Shown here: positions 23,207-37,884 of the stretch, piece by piece | How the letters are laid out: each line of letters opens with the position of its first letter | Numbering within the stretch: position 1 is the first letter of the stretch | NCBI RefSeq assembly: GCF_050948215.1 | Contig: NC_135158.1 | Coordinates: 11,207,822-11,271,821 of the forward strand | Reading direction: 5' to 3' | DNA: 64,000 nucleotides | Source: Halictus rubicundus | Lineage: Eukaryota; Arthropoda; Insecta; Hymenoptera; Halictidae | The notes under the pieces: model-generated | Database searches by the model: none | The model's input: the letters and a program-made list of their open reading frames with translations, nothing else | Told to the model about the DNA's origin: nothing | Position numbers and translations under genes: made by a program

Positions 23207-26200
23207 TGGTTATATATTCTTATACTATGACGGTTTACATGTTGCTTCGTCAAACTCCAAACTACTTTTCATTCTGACCAACTTGCCAAACGAAATTCTC
23301 TTTTCGAACAGCATAATCGTTTTCTTTGATTCCGGTTCGTAGCTTAACAAAATTAATCGGAATATTATTACGACATATTTTACAACCAGTGTTTAATAAA
23401 AGATTCGGTGGTGAGTTGATCTTGCTATTTTGATACGCAGCGCGACAGAATAAATTTTGTTATATTATTTGCATATTTAGCAATCGTAAGCTGCGAGGCT
23501 TATGTTTCGCACCATTCCCGAAGCGTCCTTCTGCATATTAAATAGAATCAAATACTCCCCGGGGAATTCGGCCCTTAAAAGAGGAAATTTGGGGATCAAC
23601 GTAAGCCAACTGCGCGATATAGATCCCAGGTTAATGCCGACGCAGGTTGTGTGAAAGACACCATTCTCCTCGCACGTGCTTTTGATTCGCATAATTCATC
23701 GGCGATGCACAAAAACGACCATAGTTTCAACAGCATCGTAAAACCCTCGAACCAATGAAAATCCTTTTCACCGAAGATAAAGAACGACGAGAAACGAATT
23801 GGAAGAAGTTCAGATCGCATAAAAAGGTAGCAATTTCCGTGGAGGGAACCAATAATTTCAAAAAAGATCTCCGTGTAAAAATAAAGACGCCGAGTAACGG
23901 GAAACTAATTGAGTTTTTGAGGTTGAGGGGGAACTGAGGGAAGAAACCGAGGAAAATGATTAAAGCAGAGGCAGAAATCGGGGGTAATAAGGTACAAGAA
24001 AATGAAGGGAACGATGAAAAACGGTCACGGGTCGGGGGGGGGGGGAGGGCAAAAGGGTTATGTGATTGAAGCTGCATCGTGACAAAAAGAAGGAGGGCTA
24101 AGTGGCCAAGCAGGCGTGAATGTAATTAAATTCCACCTTGAAGTAAAACTCACTTTCAACCGGTTAATAAGATTTTGAACGCGACCCGGTGATGTAACTT
24201 AGCACCCATCGTCTTTGATAGGTTTGCAATGCGAAAGGAACTTGGCGAAGGCACGACTGCGAACGGGGTATGGGGTGAAAGCAATACTATGGGAGGAGAG
24301 ACCCTTATGATGTCAGGAGACTCTGCTCTTGTGCTTCACGGACACCGAATCTCTCTCCTCTCTCGTTCACCCACCGCGCCTGTTCCTTTCTGCTGAACTG
24401 TAGCTTCTGTCATTGCCTTTGGACTCTTTGTCGAAAATCGGGCTGATGTTGCACTCGCGTTTCGAGCACTTTAATTAAAAGCCTGCTACTGCGATCATTG
24501 CTTTCCACGAATCGATCAACCCTTCGAAATATTGCGCTGGTTGCTCGCGAGAGTCGAACAGAGAGATGAACAGAAGATTCCCGATTAAAACAGGACAGAA
24601 TTAGCAGCGGCGATAAATTAAAAGTTGGTCGACGTGCATACATTATAATGTAAATCAGGTCCAACGGGATTAATGAAACGAATTTGTTGTCAACTAACCT
24701 GTTGGCGATAAATTTTATTATAATTGTTCTGAAATGGCCAGCGTCGCGTCTCTAAAGGATTTATCTTGTATAGGGAGCTCCGATAGGTTATTCCCTGCAA
24801 CTCTACCGTTACGTCCCTTGTCTTGGTTCCGTCCTGACGGAAACTTTCCGAACACGCTTCATCACCGCTCTCAGCCGCTCTCACTTGAATTTCAGAACTA
24901 GCTAATCCGCCATGTAATAGAGACATCAAGGAGATCTCTCTTGTACGACTTCACCTGTATATCACTTTAGGGCTGCTGCTGCAGTCGGTAGAGTTACGCT
25001 AGTGACGTGTAGTATCCTGAACGAACAGCATGTCGATATCATCCTGCGCGAAGCACGAATTTTGGTCCGTAAGTTTTCGGCTTTCGGGCATAATTCGGTC
25101 AGTAGTAAAACCACGCTGGTACTCGCATTTCACAGAAAAGTAATAACATCTCGATAATATGTAGGTTGTCCACAAAAAACGAACTTCTGGGACTTTGGGT
25201 TGTTGCAACGTCCAGTAACAAATGAGAATACGATTTACATAATCCGTGCCGCAAAGTTCCTAACGGAGCAACAAGTGAAACTTCTGTTGATGGATCACCA
25301 GATGGAACGAACATTGTGCGCGTCTGTACGTTGATAAATATAAATCGACCCATTCAGTGTTTCGCTGCTGCCGAGCAATAAGATGCCGATAACGATCCCG
25401 TTGGGCATATTGTATCGTAAGCATTAAATTCGTATACCATTCCGACGCTATCCCGGAACGATATTTCTCTTCCGGTACCAAAGGTCATCCAGAAAGGCAA
25501 GAGGTTAAGAACGAAGATTTCAGGTAGACACCGCGTACATGAATCTCGTCATTATCTTTCTATAAGTACCAAACAACCGAAGCTAATATCCCCGGCCTCC
25601 TTCAGAGAGGTCTGTCAGACGACACGCCATATAATTATCATGTTTCCCAAAGTTATTTCTGATCCGGTCGTTGTATTCAAATAAGTTACTTTATCGGTGG
25701 ATACTAGCTAGATTGGTAGTTCGGCGATGGGGGAGGGGAGGGGAGGGGAGAGGGCAGCATAGAATGTCTCGGTAACGAGGAAGGAAGGAGTTTAAGAAAG
25801 GAATTCGTTTCCCGGATCCTTTGGGGAAGACACGGCCGCCTGTCTTCGTCATCGGCGAGAGGCGGTCCGCATTCCTCCAATGCGATAGTAACGACAGAGA
25901 CTCTTCGTCCAATTATTTTTCCCTCGCTTCGAAACATTTCAACGCCACTTCAGCGAACGAACTCGTTCCATTCTCTCGTTTGCGTGCCAACTTTTCTTCA
26001 CCTCGTCCTGTCTCGTTCCACCCCCTTCCCTCCCCAACCCCCAACCCCCTCTCTCTCTCTCTCACTCTCTCTTTTCGATTCTTCTCGAGAGTCGACTCCG
26101 TTTTTCGATCCTCGGAAGGAGGTCCCAGGACAAGCGACTCGAGCCCGCATTATTTCAATTGTGCGAGCAGCAATAATTCACCGTGCTAAGAAGATTATAA

Positions 26201-26250
26201 AATGTTTATGAATAATGGAACGAAATATTATTCGAAACAGGTTCAAGGGT

Positions 26251-26317
26251 TCTCTGTCTCTCTCTCTCTCTCTCTCATTCTCGCTCTCTTTCTCTTGCTC
26301 TCTCTCCCCTCTCCCCA
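26251..26317 (+). repeat. Imperfect CT-rich microsatellite
   Basis: CT repeats with a perfect core at about 26257-26276, continuing as CTCT interrupted by ATTCTCG and TTGC. A second CT-rich tract lies at about 26048-26072. Confidence 0.85.
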
Positions 26318-29300
26318 CCTCTCTATACTTGAGCACAGGAGGGTTGCACGATGAGATTCTCCACCAACACCAAGGCAAATAATACCGTGGACGCACCTCG
26401 GGAACGGAGAGAGGCGACCCCCGTATCCTATATCCGCTTATTATAGAACGGTGTGTTGTAAACGTTAAACGAATATTCGCGCAGCAGAACAATTTCGTGT
26501 ATTAAGTTGTAAGAACATTGCGCCCCTGCATTTCTGATCCTCTTTCCGTTGCCGAGCCCTCCGACGTGCTATTCATATCTATCTGCTAGACCGTCGAGTG
26601 GCATTATATCATCCTTAAACAGCTTTCATAGACAGGGAACGGTAAACAATGAGATTACGCGTTACGTTTCTTGCTCTTCTACTACTTTATTTATTAGCAA
26701 CAATTCCGCCACGCCAGAGACATTTTTCTCTGATAGGTTCGAAGATAATAAGCTTCTCTTGCTGAATGCGAAATCCTTCGAGTGATTCGCCGACTCCCGG
26801 TTCACCGTTGTATCAAATTAATTCAAGATAAAGAAATTTGTTGAGAAAACCGGTTATGAAAACTAGAGAGAGAGTTTGTACTTTTCGGTTTCATAGGGAT
26901 CAACTTTTAGAAAGTGTGTTATTGTTGGGAATGCATTTTCAATAACTTTCCCCCCCGAGCTCTCTGTTTGGATCGTGTGACATCAATACATCAGAATGGT
27001 CCCGTTAACGACACTGCTGGCAGGAAATATGACGAATCAATAATTTTCCCAGCCTAGCATTTTATGAGGGAGTATTAAAAGGGCGATATTTATCGATGAT
27101 TAATCGTTCTGCTGTCACCCGCACGGGTTCGTCACTCCGGTGAATGTATCGTGCCTCAATACACATATCCCGTCTACCATTTTATCTCCAAAATTGACGT
27201 CGATGAAATTATTATTTTGTGTCGCCGTGGAACTGTGGTGGTCTATTTTTATTCGTCGCCCCCTTTTCGATATTCTTTATCTTTGTCTTTATTCTTTATC
27301 GTATAACAGGAGGTGTTCATTTTTCGCAAATATTCGACGGATCCAGTCCCTCTGATGATCCATTTCAATTAGAAGACAGCGCGGGTCGCGTTCGGAAACG
27401 TTGACGCGGAAACGTTTGCGGAGACAAGGGGATCGAATGACAGTCTGTAACCTTCATTTGCCGGGGTTGACACGCGGGTATCGACGTGAAAGAGAAAGAC
27501 AGATACCTAGCGATGTTTCAAACGGGGCGAGAAGAGCACTAAATCAAAACGATGCCGCGAAACCGCTGGAAATCCAGACGCGGAAGCTTGAATGCAGACA
27601 CGCGAGTCCGAACGGTAAATCACGGACAGCCTCGTCGAGTGGCTGTCGGAGAGTCCTGGTGCCGGCTCTCGTCGTACGAAGCATTTATTAATCGCTCAGC
27701 TCTTAAATCCTGTGGCACAGCTGGGCTCGAAATGTTTATACGTATTGCGAAGCAAAGCGCCAACAAGAGAGAGAGAGGGGGGGTGGAGGGAGGGAGGGAC
27801 GGGACGTCGGGACCTCTGGGAGAGGATTAGGTCGGACATATTGAGAGCTTTCACCCGAAAGCAGCCTCCTCTTCGAGTCCCAGCCACCACCGGCTCGAAG
27901 GAGAGTGCAACGCCGAACAGCGTCCGAAGTGCTTATACAAGGAAAATTGTGGGCTTTAATAGCGCAAACATGCCGCTACAGCGGACACTTCGGCATAATT
28001 GTGCATTGTGTTTGTCGTAATAACATCGTGTTAACAACACATTCGGTTTTCTGTTTGCTCACGCTCCTATATGGATCGCTGACTCAGTCCATATATTATT
28101 AGACGCGTGTTTTGCCTACGAAGAATGTACCTTAATCATCCGTACGCAAAACTGGCTACGATTAGGGGGAAAATATTGTCCGAAACGTTTCTGTCCTAAC
28201 CGTGTACTTGCAATATTGTTAAACAACACGAGCATGTACGCACAACTTGGTCATCTGTTCGTTAATGTTTTATCAACTCCGAAGTTTCTCTTTACAGGGC
28301 CACGCAATTTACTTTCTTAAAGCAAAAGGGAAATCTGAAACCCCAGATAATTTTGTATGTTTCATAAAAACTTTAGAGTAGATCGCACGAAGTCAAAGAA
28401 AATGTTTCTATCTTAATAACGTGAAGCGGAAAATGTAATACCTTTACTTTGCATTTCAAGTGGCTGCTTAAAATATCTCTTGGCAAAAAGAGCAGATTTA
28501 GAAAAGAAACGATAGACTTCAAGAATATATGGACATAAATGGAAAGGAGGTCCATGCCGTATTATTAGTTTAACGAATTTCATAAAACTAGAAAATTTTA
28601 GAGAAGTGTTCTTCATTTGTGAAACAAAAATCTTGAAACAATAAAATTATTATTAAATTGCACAGGCACTTCGTATCACCTTATTGCGTTCTCGCTCCGA
28701 ACGGAGCATTTTTAAATCAATTTTACGTTCAGCTCTTTAGCGAAATATTAAAGCAAAACAGAAATTCATCCTCGAAACAGATTACGCCAAGGACCCGTGA
28801 TGTAGATTGAACAAATTTCTGCTCGCAGCGTCGTCGTCAAGTGTTCGTATAATTTAATTTTGCATACCTCCGACGGTAATTTAGCATTTTGCGAGGCCAC
28901 GGTGAACTTTACGAACAAAAGAAATATTTGAAATCTCAGGTGATTGGATCAGTTGGCAGGGCTGGCTGGAATTTGTCGGCGGTGTTTTACGATGACATTT
29001 TTGATTTACAGTTCCCATGTTGAATGTCGTACCTGGCCGTGATAAATCGATAACAGTCCACAATGTGCCTCGCACGTTTAGTCGCCGATCGAACGCCGCG
29101 GAACGAAATACGCCGATCTAGCGTTTCAATCGAAAACCTAGTATCACTCGCAGATGTTACTAAAAACACTGAACGTTGTAGAAAAAAATTGCAGCGAGTC
29201 GCTTCATAAAAGGGCCAGCGTTCATCCATCTAACGACTCCGCGCCACGTTACAATATCGCAAACCTTCGTTTAAGGATCATCAAACAGGATTAGACTCCG

Positions 29301-31306
29301 AATCGCGCGAACTGTGCGAGATCAGATAAAAATGCGAGCCACGTCATCGATCTAGTTCCGTCGTCGGCGAACCCATTAAGGTTGAATAGGGTTAAAAACG
29401 CTGAGACGCGATGGTTGAAACGATATCAAACTTGTTTGGCACCTTGTCACGTTTCCGCATCAACGGGTAATAACATAAAAGCATAAATCCGTTAAGTTTC
29501 TTTATCTCACAGATATTTCAATGCGATAGACGAACAATAAATCGTTTCTAACGCACCAGCTACGTCGCCTATACATTCACAGGCTTCTATCTGAAATCAG
29601 CGCTGATCAGGCGCGCTGGATCTCATCCATTCGCCCCACTACTTTATAAATATAAATGCTCCTTTTGGACGTGCTTGAACGACCAGTGTGAAGAGTACAA
29701 CGAATTATTATCATGCTCGATTCTGTAGTATAGGTGTCGTTGCTAATGGATATTTCTCCCCATGCAAAAATTCTAGCAGAAAATTCTTTTGTTCGGATTA
29801 CCACATCTGTGGCGCGCCATGCCGAGCATCTAGAATTACGATTCGAACGTTAATTCGACTTACCGTGCAAGCCTGACCGACCAGATAAACATCAGGGGAA
29901 ACAGATGAGCGGACACGTTCTGTCGGTCGAGCGAATCCAGTCGGCAAGCTTCGTCGATATCTGCGAGATTTTTGCCCGACAGTGCCGGTAAGTCGAGCCA
30001 ACGAACGAGAAGAGAGATGGAGAAAAATTTATAGGTATCCTAGTTCCCTTCCGTACGGTAACTTTTCCCCGTCAACCGTAAATACACCATATTGCCCATA
30101 AACCTTTACATTCGTACATTACCCATCCCCGTTTGATGCGGCTCTCCCGCCTCGTTCGGCTCTTCGTCCTACGTTATCGAATAACCGGTGGTCGGCTTAA
30201 CCAGAGCGCTTTAAAATGTCGCCACTTCCAGTGCTTCACTTTTTCCTTCCCTCTCCCCCCGTTTTTTATTCCCCTCTTCATCTTCCTTCGCAGTTCGAAT
30301 TTTGATCTTCATCGTTGCACCGGTTGCGTCCCGAGTTACATCGATCTCCGTTTCTACCGGTACCTCCGTTCTAAATATAGTAATACCTCGATGTACGTGG
30401 GAGAAATGTGCAAAATTTATCCTGAATGCGTACATAGTATTGTAGAAAATCCAATTATATTTACTACGTTCTCGAACGACGTATCAGGCCCGTTTCATTT
30501 TAAGAAGGAAGTATTCAGAGTAATGCAGGAAAGCAATGTTCAGTGAAATCGCGAAGCCGAATCCCCGCAACGACGCCAACAATAGTATCAATGATCGTAT
30601 TTACCAGGCATCCTAATCCGGTTCAGTCTAGAAACTCATTAAGGAGGAAACGACATTCTCGCGGCTGTAAAAAACCGAGTATTACCTACCTCTGGCGTAA
30701 CATACTGAAAATTTAATAATCCATTCCCATGTCGGTGCGGAGACTATTGGCATCACAACAATGGCGGTGCAGTAATCGTAACCGAAAGTTTTATGGGGCA
30801 CACCGTTTCACCGACGTGTTTATTTTTATTACACCATCCGACAATGCATAGCATTCGCGTACGCGGTAGATTCGTAATCTGTGTGAAACGCGCGAGTCCT
30901 TAGCGCATGCCACGTCTCATTGTTCTAGTCGAATTGCTTTCGTCCTAGTCTTAGATCGACCTAAACTACATTCAGCTGTCTACATGAATTCGTCGAACAA
31001 TTTCTATGAGAAAGATGGATGGGTGAAATTTAAAACAATTAAAAAATGTAGTAGTCACGAATTATTTCCATCTAATTGGGAATCATTAAAGAAAGACTGA
31101 TTTGGCTCCTGCTTCGCACGATTAATGCAGACACGTTTTATTCAGCATAACGATCCGCAGTCTAATGGTAAAATTTTCAGGAAATGTGAAAAATATAGAA
31201 ACGTGAAATATGTAGTAAGCTCGAAGATTTCGTCGCGTTTATCGCTGGCCCGTTCTTTCCCCGCATCGAGCTCTCCGCATTTTGTTGCTCGAGCTCCTCG
31301 CGGTTA

Positions 31307-31427
31307 AGCTGCGTCCTCGCTGAAGCAACAGCGAGCAACTTTTTGTTAGTGTGACACGGACAAACCGTTTTGTTTATTGGAAACGGAACAGAAAGTTCGT
31401 CGACGTTGCTTCAGCGAGGAAATAGCT
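31307..31427. ncRNA. Long imperfect hairpin, pre-miRNA-like or fold-back
   Basis: Seen: TCCTCGCTGAAGCAAC (31314-31329) is an exact complement of GTTGCTTCAGCGAGGA (31405-31420). Inside it AACTTTTTGTT (31337-31347) pairs with AACAGAAAGTT (31387-31397), and CCGTTT (31365-31370) pairs with AAACGG (31381-31386) around a 10-base loop. The 7-base segments between the first two stems pair at three central positions. A 17-base bulge sits on one side. AGCT on both outer flanks extends it to 31307-31427. Known: pre-miRNAs are stem-loops of about 60-120 nt in insects. Inference: a small RNA precursor, or a short fold-back transposon. No TTAA or TA duplication was found. Confidence 0.4.
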
Positions 31428-34400
31428 TTACGCTATAGAGTCCATAATGGAGGTCTCGCTCGCGGCATTAGAAGTTTAATAATCCATCTGGCATCCTCTC
31501 GCAGGATGCGATAGCGAGTGGATAGCGTAGACAACGACGTCCGCGTTATAATAATAACGAGCAATTTTACGAAGAGTTTTACCGCCTCGAAGCATCCCAT
31601 CGTGCCGATGCTACCTGCCCTCACCGTAACGGATGTAACGGGCCCTGTAAATGCGAATCCCTTAACGTCCACGAGCCCCGTGTTTATCGCGTAATGGAAA
31701 AAGTGTTGACATCCCGCCCGTTAAACACCATATATTTACGGGGCTGACTATGTTGCGCGAGCCATAACCACTTCTACCAGAAGTACACTAGCATTTTTCA
31801 TTCTCGACCCAGCCCAGTACGGCCCACTTTTCGCGCATTTATAGATACTGTAAAGAGGGACTGTTATTCTCCATAAACGGTAATGGAGGGCGCGTTATCC
31901 GTGATACTAGCGTGTGAATATTAAATTTCGAATACGTGTAACGCATTGTTTTATAGATTTTTATGTGGTTTCTGGAGAATATGTTTCTTGTCATAACGGC
32001 ATAAAATCCGCAGAATCTATTTGTTAGTTTCTTTTTCAATTCGATTCTTAACGTAATTGTTCATTCCACACTGTGCACAGCTATTATTGAGATATACTTT
32101 TCGCGCACTTTGGGTTCCTTTCATTGAAAAACAGGCTGCAATAGATAAAAAAGTATCCCAGGGGCCGATGACGTGGCTGGCAAATCACAAATCGGTTTCC
32201 CATCGTGGACTGTCATTTCACAAATCCGTTGATACCGCCTACTGCGCTGTTCGTGGGAATGAAAATGCTTTATGGGGTGGTGGGACAGTGGGCCCAAAGG
32301 GGGAGCGTTTAATGGAGCCGTTCATTACCGTATTGAATGCTGAGATTTATGGTATTATCACTACTTCGTTTAGAACGGTGAACCGTGCGTTCAACAAGAA
32401 ATGCAGTAATTACTTGGTTTTTGGAGCTTCAATTCCCTTATCAACACTAAATATAAGGAGCGTTAAAAGTGGCTGCTATAAGTTGCCTTACGAAAATAAG
32501 GAGATTGAACTCATTTAGCGTGATTTTTATTATACTCTGTTCTTGGATCAAGAAATCTACTGAATTGTTTTCCATGACATCGTCCTTATAATTTCAAAAA
32601 TAGTCTACACATATCTAGACTGAGGATCTCCATACAAACTAAAAATTTTCCTAGTTAATTGTGGGGAACGGAAGTCAAAAATGTATCTATTCTTTTGAAA
32701 TTTTTAAAAAGTCGAAAATAATGCAATAACATTTTTAAATGCATTTAATGTTTTCACAGTTACGTATTCCGTCCCTTGCACATTACGAATTCTTCGAAAT
32801 TTTCTACTCATGTCCTCTTGCCATCGCCTCGTTCACTCTCTCAGCTGCCATGGAAGATATAGACATGATCATATCATTCAGGGTTACAGATACGAATAAA
32901 CAGATAGGAAATGTAAATATTGCCTGTAGATTAATAACAAATCGCGGGAACATTTGTTTAAAGAATCAAGATTTCGGTGCACTTACCCGACGCTATCTTT
33001 GGCAAACAAAATGGCAATTATCATCATCGTTTATCAGAGTCGATAGGAAAAATCGGATGAAAAGCCAGTTCGGATAATCGAGTAATGTAATCGTATCTGA
33101 ATCACGTTTAATGCTTCGTTCTAGAGTAAACGAACGATCGCGATACTGATTTGTTGTCTCTGATTACCTACAGCCAATACAATGCTGATATCACAGACGA
33201 GGTATAGGATAGACCAATCACGCAACGTATTTTCGTGTCACTGTCGGCGGCGCGGCGGTACCTGAAGCCCCCATACTATTTTACTGTCATATCCAACATT
33301 ACTGGCGAGCACTATTTAATCGTAGTTCGCAGGAGAGTAGTATGATTTCGCGGGGACAAACGTATGCGTTGTTTACGTTCAAACGATCGCATTAATGTTT
33401 GGGAATTATGCATATACATTGATTTTGAATTTTAACACATATCTGCTCGCAAATGATAACCGTATTCCATGTGCTCCTAATGAATATTGTTTTTATTTAT
33501 CGTCTTGCTGATCTGTGCTTTATTATAATATCACATCTATTTTGTACTTTTATTCTTGACCACTTGCAGTATCCTGTGAAATTTCTGATCAAGATTTCGA
33601 ACAGAACTGACTGTATAAATAAGTATGAAGCAACACGAATAATTTTATTTTCGATATTTAGAGACGAAACGAAGTAGTACATTTGAGTCCGGAACCTTGG
33701 AATGCAACTGTAAGGCAAGGGATTATCGATGCACAATGCAAACGCATCGACTCGGCGTAAACGCAGAATATTTCGGCTGTGAGCGTCACGGTGACAAGCA
33801 TCCAGGCAATCGTCAGCGTCGCTGGCAGAATAGGTAGTCTCGGTAACAGCGGCGATGCGATCAAACAGACGGAATTACTAGGAACAAATCGTAGGATGCG
33901 GATGATTGGATTGCCGCGCGAAAGAGACAGGCGTAGGGGGAGGTTTTGGATAGCGGTCGGATAAAGAGAGTCGGAAAGGGGGGGAACGCCAAGCGACCAG
34001 CCGTCGTCGAGGTTTATATGCTATACATACGTGTCGATCTATACGTATGCCGTATGTGTACACACGTGCCCGAAGAATGGCGAGCAAAAGCGAATACGCG
34101 CGCGCACTCGCGGCCGCGGCCGCGGGCGCACGCGTTTCGTAAATGCACATTAATCCGCCTACCGAGTACATTTGCGGCGTTAGTACCGCCCATCGCATCG
34201 TCAAATCTTCGTTTCTTCTGTAAAGCTCCCTGTTTACCGCTCGAATGGGAAAGCAATCGGTGAATGCGAACCTGGGCGTATATATAAACTCGCTCTCGCG
34301 CACGCGCGCGAATGACACGCACACAAACGTACGCGCGGTACGAGCAGCTGCTGACAAATCCGGCAAACGATTTTAGCTTTTACCTGAACCCTTTTTTTCG

Positions 34401-34651
34401 GTACACGAAGAACGAAGCGAATGAAAAACGAATTTATCTTTCGGCCAAAGGCCTATCCCCGGGGGCTATTTAATTCGCGCTTTTCATGGAGGATGCTGCC
34501 GATAAACGACATCCGCTAAAATCGAGCCACCCGCGTCAACATTCGTGTCCAGGGCCCGCTGTTTTTCTTACGGCTGATATTGAAAGGGTGAAATAGAAAT
34601 CCCACTCGGCCGGCGACAAAGTGAAGAGAAATATAACGAACCGGGGTAATG

Positions 34652-35212
34652 CAGTGGTGCTCGGTTAAATTTACATCGATGTCCAGATATATGGCCACAT
34701 TTCTGTCCGGATATATGGTCACGAGCAGACGAATGTCATGCATCTATGGCAAAAATGTGCAGTTTAAAACTGTGGGAAATGATTTAAGAGTAACGACGTA
34801 TTATTTTCAAATTCTTGAACTTATTAGAGAAAGAATGAAATGGCTCCTGTTTATTTTGCATAAACATCTGCAATCTAGTCACGGGTTAGCCCCCCTATTG
34901 TTGGAAGCGTTCGCTCGAGACCCGCTTTGATACAAGACTTCGACTTCGTCTGATCTCTTTTCAGAGCACGACCTACTTTTCATTCTTACCGACACTGTCC
35001 GAACGAATTCCTGGAAAGTCATCTTTTCGGATATGTGGCCAAAGCAGGGTATCTATTGTTTCCAAAAACTGACTTCTCTATCCTTGTCTACTAAAGTAGC
35101 TTCGCCGAGCTCACAGGTATCGTGACGACACCGAATGTTGGGAGAAGAGTGGGGATGACTGGTGTAAATTTAGCCGAACAGACCCGATGGTAAATTTAAC
35201 CGAGCACTACTG
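34652..35212. mobile_element. Tc1-mariner-type (pogo/Tigger-like) MITE, CAGTGGTGCTCGG ends
   Basis: The left end CAGTGGTGCTCGGTTAAATT (34652-34671) continues TTACATCG. The right end is its complement, CGATGGTAAATTTAACCGAGCACTACTG, followed by TA at 35213. About 27 bases match with a few gaps. The 561-bp body has no transposase. The left flank is TG rather than TA, as in the element at 20701. CAGTR...CTCGGTTAA-type ends fit pogo-like elements. Confidence 0.6.
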
Positions 35213-37534
35213 TACGACGAACAGGGGTAATAACGAAGGTTCGCATCGCAGAATCTGATGCGTCACGAGCATCGACATCAGAAGTTTCCGTGCGAGCTTG
35301 CGCGGGCACGTGCGTGCACACGCGCTTGTAAGCGAGCACCGTTACCGTTCTATACATTTTGCATACACGTAACCCATGTACAGGAGGATATACCGCACGT
35401 GTGCATGTAGCAAACGAACCTCGATCCCATAAGCCCCGAGGGCGTCACAATAATTATAAAACTACGGCCAACAATCGTACGAACATCCCTCGGATCGCGG
35501 GTAAGCCTCGAAACTGCTGCCCCGGAGGTTTGCAATTCACCCTCGATTTATATCCACGCTCGAGCCCCTCGTTCTCCTGCCTTTTTTCTCTTTTATCTCT
35601 TCTCGTTTGCTCCAACATTTTGCCTTCTTATTCATCCTTCGCCTCCTCGTTTCCACTATCGCTCTCTACTTTCGATGGTTTAGCTTTCGAAGCTATAATT
35701 TGTAAGTGGGCGTCAAAATTGAACGGGGGCAGCTTCTGTTTGAAATTGTTCTGCTCGGACTTGTGCTGAATTGTGTTAGACTTGAATTAGAATGTAGCTC
35801 TTTAAGAAATCCGTAAACGAATAGTGAAATTATTGTCGCAATGAAAATCCTGGTAGCACTTTGACAATATTTCAAATCTACGAATGTCATTTTAAAGTAC
35901 GACATATGAATTATATGATCGCCAAATAGTAATTAAATAGGATGCAATGAAAGATGAGACGGTGTGAGCATAATATGAATATGTGATCGTTTTTGACAAT
36001 AAAGTATATCTTCGTAATTCCCATGGCAGTTTTTAAAATTATATTCCTCGCTTTCATCGCATTACAAATGTAGCTCAATAATCCGGCATATTTGATAATA
36101 CGACATCGCCAAAGTCCCGATCATTTCGGATTATCGGATTTCTACGTACTACCTACGCACGTAAAATCATCATTGACATTAAAGCACGAAAAACACAGAA
36201 CTATACTCCATTGTTTATCAGTATTATAAGGGCTGCTATTAAATTCCTGCTGATAAAGAATGCAATATAATACGTAATTAATATGCATGTCATATGGTAC
36301 ATATATTAAATCCTGCCAGTTACCAGATACCCTGCAGATTTTTACGTACATTTTCCACGTTCATAAATTATTTTACAAAGAGCAGAATGAGAGACATTTG
36401 TTTCGTCGAGTAAAATATATTTCTTGCGGTAACAACAAAGTAGGAACGTTATTACCGTTCATTAATGCAAACGGTTTACCTTATTTTACAAATTATTACC
36501 AGCGTCCGACTTTAATATACCAGAAGCTATACTCATTAGTCAGGCTTGGGCATTATTCAAATAATATGTTTGGAAAATGAGGTTTCGGATAATCTATTAT
36601 GTTATTTAGTTAGATATTATTTTAAAACAACCGCGCGATAATTTACTCGTACGTGAAAATAATTTTTCTCTGGATTATTTTATAATTTGGTTACGAAATG
36701 AAACCAATTCCTTACTTTGATATACCATCGTTTATAAAAATTCCAATTCTAATTTTTGTTTTTGCTCCAACCGAAATGTACCCAAGCCCGTTGCTAGCAA
36801 TAGAAATTTCTTCCCGACGAAATGTTTAATGTGAAATCACTTTGAACGACGAAACATTTGCTTAAGCGATTTAATTTACCCGAATAAGAGATAATTTGAA
36901 TTTCCCATAAAACAGAGTATTTCTAAAACAGAAATAACACATTGTCCGAAATTACAGTATATTTTTGCTATTCCGACCGAAGTGTATCCAAGCTTGTTAG
37001 GTTTCACTGTGTCAGCTTCTGGCCAAACAATGGAATAGTCGTACAATTACGCAAAGGGGGTTGCGAATACATTTCCATGTAATTCGCGTCGAGACGGAAG
37101 CTTCCACGGCCGGGATCAAGCGTATCGACTAGCCAATCACGGGGCCGTTCTACTTCGGAAATGAATTTAACGGGTTATGCTCGCGATATTTTTCAAGCCG
37201 ATCTTATCCTGGACGTTAGGTTAGAAAGAGGATATTAAAGGTTGTGGCGGCTCGTAAAGCTTGGAAATGGTGGCGGAGCCTGCGGACGGAATCGCCGGGA
37301 CGCGGTTGGCACACACTGAAAATCCTGCACCCCTGATTGCACGGTAATTCTATTAGGCGAGCGTGCGCTTTACGCGTTCCAGGGCGCGCCGGAAATTGTG
37401 TTTTTAATTCTGCCTGCTAAATCAGGCGGGGCTAAACAAGTATTAACATTCCTGTGCGGCTTGTTACGGCCGCGATACGCGCCGCCGAAAGGTGCGGGGG
37501 AAAAAAAGGAGCGCAAAAGTGATAACCGGAGAGT

Positions 37535-37536
<2 letters not shown>

Positions 37537-37569
<33 letters not shown>
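37537..37569 (+). repeat. (GA)n microsatellite
   Basis: Thirty-three bases of GA. The Arg-Glu repeat frames on both strands here are artefacts of it. Confidence 0.95.
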
Positions 37570-37572
<3 letters not shown>

Positions 37573-37838
37573 GACAGAGAGAAAAAGGTAACGTAAGGGA
37601 AAAGCGTCCGGGACGTAGACAAAGCCGGAACGAGGCAATCTTCCTCGTTCCTGTGCATACGGATTCACCCGGGGTCTCTCCGGTGCGCGTAGGGGCGCTC
37701 GCGAAAGTCAAAACGTAATACGATTAACGGACATTAAATTGAAATACCCCTTCTGGGAATTCGCGGCTTCTCGCGTCGGCGATTTGCAGCGATGTTTTCT
37801 ACCGTCCTGGTTTTTTCATTCGCCGTTTTGCCGTGCCG

Positions 37839-37840
<2 letters not shown>

Positions 37841-37884
<44 letters not shown>
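37841..37884 (+). repeat. (TC)15 joined to (GC)7 dinucleotide tract
   Basis: A perfect TC run (37841-37870) changes directly into alternating GC (37870-37884). The alternating purine-pyrimidine GC block is a potential Z-DNA former. Confidence 0.95.

Noticed and set aside
36071..36600. Possible pogo-like element (CGGATTATCGGATT near 36130, TTTCGGATAATC near 36580)
   Set aside because: The ends do not align convincingly as inverted repeats and lack TA flanks.
37398..37718. Overlapping frames around the GA repeat
   Set aside because: They are artefacts of the microsatellite at 37537-37569.
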